A DNA stretch of 64,000 nt from Kalmanozyma brasiliensis GHG001. Its lineage: Eukaryota; Basidiomycota; Ustilaginomycetes; Ustilaginales. Numbering within the stretch: position 1 is the stretch's first letter; each line of letters opens with the position of its first letter. The position numbers and the translations under genes are program-made. Below the pieces are notes generated by a model that was given only the letters and a program-made list of their open reading frames with translations, ran no database searches and was not told the DNA's origin. Below are positions 57,708-64,000 of this stretch, piece by piece. Location of the stretch: assembly GCF_000497045.1 (NCBI RefSeq), contig NW_015961991.1, forward strand, positions 372,812 through 436,811, written 5' to 3'.

Positions 57708-59456
57708 ATGTCGACTACACAGGTGCTCACACGGTCTCGCTCCCGTCACTCCAACATCGACGCGGCTCCTCAATCCGCACCGCATATCAACGAGGATAGT
57801 GCATCCCTCACCGCCTCGGCTGGCGCTCTGCTCGATCCAGAATACCAGGACCGTCGCAACCTCAAGCTCAGCGTGCGCCTCGTCGAGACCATCCGTCACT
57901 ACTGCGATCTTGGCTTCACCGCTTTCGGTGGCCCAGGCGTTCACGTCGTCATCCTCCGCAAGCGATTCGTCGATCATCTGAAATGGCTCGACGAGACCAC
58001 CTTCGCTGACCTCTTCTCGCTCGGCAATGCACTCCCCGGACCCGGCTCGACCCAGCTCGCCTTCTCGATCGCTGTCGCACGCAATGGTACCCTCGCAGGT
58101 CTCATCGCTTTCCTCTTCTGGTCACTGCCGGGTGCGGCAGGCATGGCAGCGTTGGGAGCCGGTGTGAGGTCCTTCCCCGACAGGCTGCCACCCATCGTGC
58201 TGGCTCTGCTGACAGGTCTCAATGCCGCGGCTGTCGGACTGATCGCGCTGGCTGCATATCAGCTCAGCATGTCGTCCATCACAGATCCGGTCACGAGGCT
58301 GCTGGTGCTCGCCTCGGCTTCGTTCGGTATCTGCTACCACGCACCGTGGATGTATCCAGTGCTCGTGTTCGGAGGCGGTCTCATCACCCTGATCTATGAC
58401 TTTCGCCGTCGCATAGCAAGCTTCGTATCTACGAAGCTGGAGATCAGCAGACGTAGATCACAGGCTGTCAGTCGCGGCGATGATACTGCACAGAACGAGT
58501 CGACGCAGGACATCGAGCTTGAGCCTGTGACGACGGCTGGCAGAGCATCTCTCGACGCCGCAGACAAGAAGCAGTCAGGCTCTGCTGTCCAAGAGCTCCC
58601 ATTCCAGGCGGGCTCGAGCTCGATACCGGTAAGCATTCGACAAAGGACCGCACAGACTGTCGATCGCAATACGGCAACACCTCAAAATGCAAACGATCCC
58701 ACTGCAGCAACAACCGACCATCGCACGCCCATCATGGTGCTCAACCGCACCATTGCCGTCGCCCTCGGCGTTGGCTTCCTTGTCTTCGTCATCGCCGTCG
58801 TGGTCACCCGCTCGCAGCTCGCCTCACCACCACGCATGCTCGACTTCTTCACCAACATGGTCATTGCTGGCGTCATCATCTTTGGTGGTGGTCCCGTGGT
58901 CATCCCGCTCCTTCGCGGGTACACCGTCGAAAACGGCTGGGTCGAATCGCGTGACTTTCTCCTCGGCTTTGCCATCCTCCAAGCTTTCCCGGGTCCCAAC
59001 TTCAATTTTGCTGCCTACCTCGGCGTTCTTGCTGTCCCGCAAAACCCGGCCTTGGGGGCATTCCTTGGCTGGCTCGGCATTTTCTCCCCTGGTCTGCTGC
59101 TCAAGCTGTCGCTACTGCCCATCTACAACACGTGGCGTAAGCACGAGGTGGCCAAATCGGTGCTGCGCGGGCTCAATGCCTCGGCGACTGGTTTGGTGTA
59201 CACCGCCGTGTGGCAACTCTTCCTCGTCGGCTACATTTACACACCTGCTCGAGGCGTTGTGGTGGAATCGACAAGTCAGAGCGGACCGCTCACCTCCGAT
59301 CCTTTCTGGTGCGTGGTGGCCAGCTCGGCATTCGTTGCTACTCAGTGGTTCAAGAGCCCGCCCGCCGTCACGATTGTTGCCGGTGCTGTGGCGGGTCTCG
59401 CCTGGTTCGGCGTCGTTGGCGCGGCGGGCACGGAACGCCAACAGGCTTTCTTCTGA
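57708..59456 (+). CDS. Two-domain chromate transporter (CHR family)
   Basis: The 582-residue membrane protein has two homologous CHR domains. The first spans about 65-245 (GFTAFGGPGVHVVILRKRF, then GNALPGPGSTQLAFSIA). The second spans about 350-560 (VIAGVIIFGGGPVVIPLLR, then LLGFAILQAFPGPNFNFAAYLG). The paired FGGP and PGP motifs are the family signature. A hydrophilic loop of about 105 residues separates the halves. Characterised members (Pseudomonas ChrA, Neurospora chr-1) move chromate, apparently out of bacteria but into Neurospora cells; sulfate-like anions are a possible natural substrate. The ATG at 57708 gives a polar 60-residue N-terminus. Confidence 0.9.
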   Translation: MSTTQVLTRSRSRHSNIDAAPQSAPHINEDSASLTASAGALLDPEYQDRRNLKLSVRLVETIRHYCDLGFTAFGGPGVHVVILRKRFVDHLKWLDETTFADLFSLGNALPGPGSTQLAFSIAVARNGTLAGLIAFLFWSLPGAAGMAALGAGVRSFPDRLPPIVLALLTGLNAAAVGLIALAAYQLSMSSITDPVTRLLVLASASFGICYHAPWMYPVLVFGGGLITLIYDFRRRIASFVSTKLEISRRRSQAVSRGDDTAQNESTQDIELEPVTTAGRASLDAADKKQSGSAVQELPFQAGSSSIPVSIRQRTAQTVDRNTATPQNANDPTAATTDHRTPIMVLNRTIAVALGVGFLVFVIAVVVTRSQLASPPRMLDFFTNMVIAGVIIFGGGPVVIPLLRGYTVENGWVESRDFLLGFAILQAFPGPNFNFAAYLGVLAVPQNPALGAFLGWLGIFSPGLLLKLSLLPIYNTWRKHEVAKSVLRGLNASATGLVYTAVWQLFLVGYIYTPARGVVVESTSQSGPLTSDPFWCVVASSAFVATQWFKSPPAVTIVAGAVAGLAWFGVVGAAGTERQQAFF

Positions 59457-59733
59457 TGTGGATTGATCAAAAATGCACAATCCCATGGACACAAACATGC
59501 ATGCATGAGACTGTCGGCGTCTGTATGAGTGACCTCAACTTGTAAGCAAGTGATGCTGTTGAGGATTTTTGCGAAAAATGTTACATTTCTCGACCGCGTG
59601 TCGGATGTCGGAAAGTGAGTTTGCCGCTCACCTTCTAGACCCTTTCGAACCTGTTTCACACCTTTCTTCCACATCATCTCGGCGCTCGGCTCTCACTGAC
59701 AGACGTCGCAGCACTTGCACGCTTTTGGTCAAG

Positions 59734-60455
59734 ATGTCGACCTCGGTCTCTCTTCGCAAACGCCGCTCCGTCGCATCTCGGCCCATCACCAATCGACCGC
59801 AAACCATCACAGGACAGCAGAACAAGGCGCTCAACGAGGAGCAAGAGCGCGAGCGCCAAGCCAAGGAGCTGGATGCGCGTCGACGTCGCGCTCGTCGCCG
59901 CTTAGACGAGCTCGAGCGAATCAACTATCGCGATGCACCCACAGCTTCGACATCGGCAGCAACGCCTTCCCTCGACGCAACCGCCTCGGGAACCAGCGAT
60001 GGAGCAATCGCAGCAACGACTGGAGACGCTGAGCCAATCACAGCAGGCACCGCGTCTGGCGTGAGCCAAGCACAAAGGCGGCGAAATCAGGCTGAAATTA
60101 AACGCATCCTCGTCGGCGGGCGGCGCAACCTCCATTCCATCGTAGAGGAGCTGGCGGACCAGGGAAGGCTGCCATTGCGACCAGGCAAGGGGAAGGCGAA
60201 CTGGAGAAGTGCAAGGTCAGGACCATCGACCGTGCCAGGAAGAAAGTACTGCAGCATATGCGGATACCATGGCGATCTAGCTTGCATGCGCTGCGGTCAT
60301 AGGTACTGCTCGAGGAGATGCAGAGACACGTGGGTGTTCAGAATTCGTCTCCGATCTTTGTCCAAAGGCACTTGCTCACTTCCTTGATCCCCAACTCTAC
60401 CGCATTGACACCTCACAGACACGACGAGACGCGCTGCGAGCGACCCATGCGCTGA
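59734..60455 (+). CDS. SWR1 complex subunit Vps71/ZNHIT1-like HIT-zinc-finger protein (two exons)
   Basis: Exons 59734-60329 and 60419-60455 are joined across an 89 bp intron (donor GTGGGT, acceptor TCACAG). Without splicing the reading frame runs into unrelated sequence; with it the product (210 residues) ends CRDTHDETRCERPMR, completing the HIT zinc finger that starts KYCSICGYHGDLACMRCG. The N-terminal half has a basic coiled region (NEEQERERQAKELDARRRR) and a helix with RRNLHSIVEELA, as in ZNHIT1. The protein belongs to the SWR1/SRCAP remodeler that installs H2A.Z. The last exon is only 37 bases but supplies the final zinc ligands. Confidence 0.88.
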
Positions 60456-60589
60456 CTTCGACGAGACAAACGCCGTTCAGATTCACACATAATACCCAAC
60501 GATACCACGACGACACACAATCATACCGACCGCATTTGTATGTCGCATCTATACGCAACGTCTATGTCCATTACGATCTCTATCTTGAT

Positions 60590-62650
60590 CTACAATCCGG
60601 CGATGACGTTCTTCTTGCCCTTGTTGTCTGCGCTCGGCGCCATGCTTCCGCCGGGCGTATCGATGCCACCTCGGAACGTCTCGCCTGCACCTGCGACCCT
60701 CGTCTCTGGGCCCAGCTCGCAGAACCCGACCTCCGGCCTTTCCTTGTCGGTATACATCTTGAGCGTGATCTTCTCCCAGCCGAGCTTCTTTCGTTCCTCT
60801 TCGTTGGTCGATGTTGGCTCGTTGTACGGTGCGTAGCTTGCGTGTCTTGGGTGGATGAGGGGTGCCTCCTTCAGAACATGTGTGAGCAACCATGGCAATC
60901 GCAGCGTCTTGTGCTCGCCATCGTTGACTTCGCCGGTCGAACTCGGTGGGGCGTTGGCAGCGAAGCCCGTATCCGAAGGGTTGAGTAGGCTGTCTTCCGC
61001 GCCTGGTGCGTCGGATTGCAGCTCGCGATCCAGCTCCGCCACTCTGCCTGGCGAATCCTTTCCGTCCAACTGCTTCTTCTCGTGCTTCTTGGGCGAATCG
61101 CTGTATCGACTCGACCTGCCGTTCTCTCCTGGCAGCGTGTACTCCGGCAATGCTTCCGCAGGTGTCAGCTCCACGTCCACTTCCCTGACATCGACCTGGT
61201 CGGCGACCCATCGACTCCTACCCGCCACGCGCGCCTTCTCCTCGCTCGACGTCTGCTCGAACACCGCCTTGATGAACTCGCTCGTTGGCCGATGCAACCA
61301 CCTCCTCGGTCGCACTCCCTCGAACCAACCCAGATGCCCGCCTGCCTTGGTCCATGCCAACACGACGTTCTCGTTGTACTCCCCCTCCTCTTGCTTCCTG
61401 GATCCATCCGGGTTGCGACCAATCGCCGCGCGAATGCGATCCCACATCTTACTCGGCACAATCGGATCGTCCTGCGCACTCAAACACAACATGGGCCTCC
61501 TCACCCCCTCGATCACATTCGCACATCCACCATATCGATAATAATCGTCGGCGCTGTCGAACGGAAACTCGCCATATGGTTTCGGCAATCCGCCCACAAA
61601 CCGCGTCATGACCTGATCGGCGTGTTTGAGGGTGAAATTCTTGATCACCGTCCGCTCCCCCTTGCGAGGACCGTAGTTCCTCGCTTGCGCCTTGTACAGT
61701 TCCACTTCGGCGCGCGGTTGCGGTGCGGGATCGTAGAGGTCATCGAGCAAGGAGCGAAAGGAGGGATGGAGAGCGAGGGTGTTCTTGTGTGCTCGAGCCA
61801 TGCGTTGAAGATTGGATCCCATGGCTGTGGAGTATTTATGGGAGAGGAAGCCTCCATAGTCCAACTCGTCCGCGCCGGATTTGAGATCGAACGGCGTACC
61901 GACGATGACGCCGCCAAGGAGAGGGGTGGAATCGCCCTCCTCGCCTAGGTAGCGACCAAGGATGTTGGCACCGAGCGAAAAACCGATCCCTACCAGAGGA
62001 GAGTTCGGGTAGAGCTTGGTGATGAGCAGCAGGGCAGAACGGATATCGGCGAGCTTGAGCGCGGAATACAGCTGTGGAGAGGTGACGGGTACACTGGCGC
62101 AACCGCGGAAGTTGACCACGATCGCACGGTATCCTAGCCCACCGGCAGAGACAGGGGCAGTGAGATGGGCGAAACAGTTGCGGACGTAACTCTCGTGGCT
62201 TCCACCCGTGAGACCGTGCAGGCAGACGACGGTCGGAAGACCATCCCCTGCCTCATGACCCTGCGCTTTGAGGTCCTCTTCACTAGCCGCGAGGGTGGGC
62301 GGGGAGATGTCAAGACCGATAGTACCGCCGTCGGGAACGACGAAGACACGACGTTTGAACTCGACCGCGTCGATGTGGGCGAAGTTGCCCACGGCCGAGT
62401 AGATGGTTTGCAGGTGACCAGTGGAGAGCCAGGGTGTAGGTTTGAACGTTGGGTTCTTGGCCGGATCGAGTGTCTCCGTTGCCGAAAGGAGGGTTTCGAT
62501 CGATGGCGAGGTGCGAGAGGACGAGGTCGTGGGTGAAGAGGAGGCGGGCTTGTAGTACTCGACGTTGACGGCGAACAGCGAGTGCGGCGCGACGGGCGAC
62601 AGGATCGTCCGCCCCAGCAGCGTCGCTGTGGACGAGAGGAAGCCCGACAT
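60590..62650 (-). CDS. YheT/ABHD1-3-type alpha/beta hydrolase
   Basis: The 686-residue protein has the YheT-family fold: TPWLSTGHLQTIYSAVG near 58, the oxyanion LHGLTGGSHESYV near 135, VVNFRGCA near 165, nucleophile elbow GIGFSLGANILGRYLG (Ser about 222), Asp about 393 in QDDPIVP and His about 437 in GGHLGWFEG. Yeast relatives (Eeb1, Eht1, YMR210w) make medium-chain ethyl esters or cleave acylglycerols. After residue about 450 there are about 240 extra residues of low complexity not found in typical members. The ATG at 62650 is preferred over the upstream in-frame ATGs because it begins the conserved N-terminal helix. It is tail-to-tail with the Vps71 gene. Confidence 0.85.
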   Translation of the reverse strand: MSGFLSSTATLLGRTILSPVAPHSLFAVNVEYYKPASSSPTTSSSRTSPSIETLLSATETLDPAKNPTFKPTPWLSTGHLQTIYSAVGNFAHIDAVEFKRRVFVVPDGGTIGLDISPPTLAASEEDLKAQGHEAGDGLPTVVCLHGLTGGSHESYVRNCFAHLTAPVSAGGLGYRAIVVNFRGCASVPVTSPQLYSALKLADIRSALLLITKLYPNSPLVGIGFSLGANILGRYLGEEGDSTPLLGGVIVGTPFDLKSGADELDYGGFLSHKYSTAMGSNLQRMARAHKNTLALHPSFRSLLDDLYDPAPQPRAEVELYKAQARNYGPRKGERTVIKNFTLKHADQVMTRFVGGLPKPYGEFPFDSADDYYRYGGCANVIEGVRRPMLCLSAQDDPIVPSKMWDRIRAAIGRNPDGSRKQEEGEYNENVVLAWTKAGGHLGWFEGVRPRRWLHRPTSEFIKAVFEQTSSEEKARVAGRSRWVADQVDVREVDVELTPAEALPEYTLPGENGRSSRYSDSPKKHEKKQLDGKDSPGRVAELDRELQSDAPGAEDSLLNPSDTGFAANAPPSSTGEVNDGEHKTLRLPWLLTHVLKEAPLIHPRHASYAPYNEPTSTNEEERKKLGWEKITLKMYTDKERPEVGFCELGPETRVAGAGETFRGGIDTPGGSMAPSADNKGKKNVIAGL

Positions 62651-63326
62651 GATGTGTACGCCGCCGAAGGTGTCCGAGGAGCAGAGTACGTCTATGGGTA
62701 GAGCCAGAAGGGGGTGAAGGAGGCGATGAAGGATGAAGCAGCCGTAAACACTTTTGTACCAACCAAAAGAAGAGGTCGCACGAGTTCGAGTGGAGGGACA
62801 CCGGCTCTTTTTTACAAAGCGGTGCCTAAAGCAGGCAGCGTATCGCCCAAATCCGAGAAACTCTCCGGCCCGAGGGTTTGCGGATATGCACGTCGAACTC
62901 GAATTCGTCACTTTCGGCGGATCGTTGATTTGCGCTCGCACAAACAAAAAAGTGTCATGCACACTGACAACTTTCGATGGACCAGGTCATGCCAAGCCCT
63001 CCGTCTTCCGGACTCGAACGCATGTTTCTCAGCACGCTTGTGGGGCTCAGCTCAGGCCTGTACAGTACGCCCTCTGTTCGGCAGCAATGAACTCCATGAG
63101 CGTCTTCTCAGCACGGAGTGTCTTGACGGACGACTTCGCTGCGTCTGATTTTTAGCAGTTTGTTAGAGCGAGGGTCTTTGCAGTTCGAGCAATTTTTCGG
63201 CTGAGCTCGACCTCAGGGTCCACGACGCTCCGGGCTGAGCATTTGCTTCTTCCACCTCAACCTCGAGGTCATCTCCTTCTCTCCGCACTCATTCTCGTCC
63301 AAAGCCACCCCACGCACACTACCGCC
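62651..63326. other. Divergent intergenic region of the YheT-type and Nas2-like genes
   Basis: 676 bp; no gene is supported although the YheT frame stays open to 62962. The final 120 bases are CT-rich leader sequence. Confidence 0.5.
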
Positions 63327-64000
63327 ATGTCTGCCGACCTCGACATGGACATTCACAGCACCTCCTCGGTCGCAGACGTCGACGTGAGCTCTGCGCTTGC
63401 TGCGCCTCTCCCCACATCACCAGCGCCCGCACGCACAGAAGCCATGGCGCTGCTCGACCTGCAAAAGCAGCTCGACGCGGACATCTCGCGACACATGTCC
63501 GTGCTCATCTCGAACGGCGTCAACATGCAGACCCCTCTGATTGATGCACAAGGCTTTCCGCTGGCCAACAAGGATCTGATGGCGATACGATCGGCGAGGC
63601 AGCGCATCAATGTGCTGCGCAATGACTCCAAGGCGGTCAGGGATCGCGTGGCGAGGCTGCTCGAGCTCGCGATCAACGGAGATGCTGTGCCATCGAATGG
63701 GGCGCCAAGGGGGCAAGCGGGGCGGACTGAGGAGTCGAGGCCGTTTGCAAAGGTCAACTCGGTCGCGGAAAACAGTCCAGCACAGACGGCGGGTTTGGTA
63801 GCGGGTGATTTGGTGGTCAGGTTCGGCTCGGTGACCGCCGAGAACGAGAAAGGGTTGGCGGCGCTTGCTGCACCTGGGGTCGTGGTCGATGGAACGAGCA
63901 TTTGTATCACGGTGACGAGGAGCGGTGAGACCGTCAACCTGACATTGATACCCAGAGCAGGCTGGGGCGGACGAGGCATGCTCGGGTGCCATCTCCTGCC
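63327..64000 (+). CDS. 26S proteasome assembly chaperone Nas2/PSMD9, 3' end cut by window
   Basis: 224 complete codons are visible. The N-terminal coiled region (about 37-113: ALLDLQKQLDADISRH and MAIRSARQRINVLRND) is followed by a PDZ domain from about 140 (FAKVNSVAENSPAQTAGLVAGDLVVRFG). The near-terminal WGGRGMLGCHLLP matches the conserved C-terminal end of PSMD9/Nas2, so probably only one or a few residues lie beyond the window. Nas2 binds the Rpt5 C-terminus and guides assembly of the proteasome base. The ATG at 63327 has a good context (CCGCCATG). Confidence 0.9.
   Translation, partial: MSADLDMDIHSTSSVADVDVSSALAAPLPTSPAPARTEAMALLDLQKQLDADISRHMSVLISNGVNMQTPLIDAQGFPLANKDLMAIRSARQRINVLRNDSKAVRDRVARLLELAINGDAVPSNGAPRGQAGRTEESRPFAKVNSVAENSPAQTAGLVAGDLVVRFGSVTAENEKGLAALAAPGVVVDGTSICITVTRSGETVNLTLIPRAGWGGRGMLGCHLL

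Overview
The window is nuclear DNA of a filamentous/dimorphic fungus. The protein set points to a basidiomycete, most likely an Ustilaginales-type smut or a relative (Ustilago, Sporisorium, Pseudozyma/Moesziomyces). The reasons are dense, mostly intronless genes with strong C/G third-position bias, short 80-140 bp introns with canonical branch sites, and fungal-only families (RTA1, DUF2985, HUA1, HapX). The species cannot be fixed from sequence alone. I support 33 protein-coding genes (the last one cut by the window edge) and one intron-containing tRNA gene. No transposon, CRISPR array, rRNA or viral segment was found.

Layout. 0.8-10.4 kb: MIP-family channel, SET-domain methyltransferase, RTA1-like membrane protein, a 2.2 kb gene-free stretch, a GRE2-like reductase and a hexokinase. 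11-21 kb: histidine acid phosphatase, SDHAF3-type LYR assembly factor, an 1148-residue fusion of an RluA-type pseudouridine synthase with a THUMP-type RNA methyltransferase, and a GPI-type aspartic protease. 21-33 kb: a putatively myristoylated low-complexity protein, a DUF2985 membrane protein, twinfilin with a very long linker, a spliced SDR, a spliced ETFRF1-like LYR protein with a GC-AG intron, a spliced UXT-like prefoldin and a secreted purple acid phosphatase. 34-44 kb: a disordered protein, HUA1-like zinc-ribbon protein, PPIL3-type cyclophilin, a spliced secreted protein with Kex2-type sites, a mitochondrial RNase III-fold protein (mL44-like), 3-hydroxyisobutyrate dehydrogenase and a small disordered protein. 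44-52 kb: a 2.2 kb upstream region with CCAAT/GATA elements, the HapX-type bZIP iron regulator, tRNA-Arg(ACG), a small secreted Cys-free protein and a cytochrome P450. 52-64 kb: HPP-family membrane protein, GNAT acetyltransferase, disordered protein, two-domain chromate-type transporter, Vps71/ZNHIT1, YheT-type hydrolase and Nas2/PSMD9.

There is no obvious biosynthetic or effector cluster; neighbours are functionally unrelated housekeeping genes. Two themes recur. Several products serve mitochondria (two LYR-family factors, an mL44-like protein, HIBADH). Genes are also organised as tail-to-tail pairs: eleven convergent neighbours are separated by only 40-231 bp. The most unusual items are the pseudouridine synthase/methyltransferase fusion, the aquaporin-like channel lacking both canonical NPA boxes, small spliced genes that simple ORF calling would miss, and the regulatory elements upstream of hapX.
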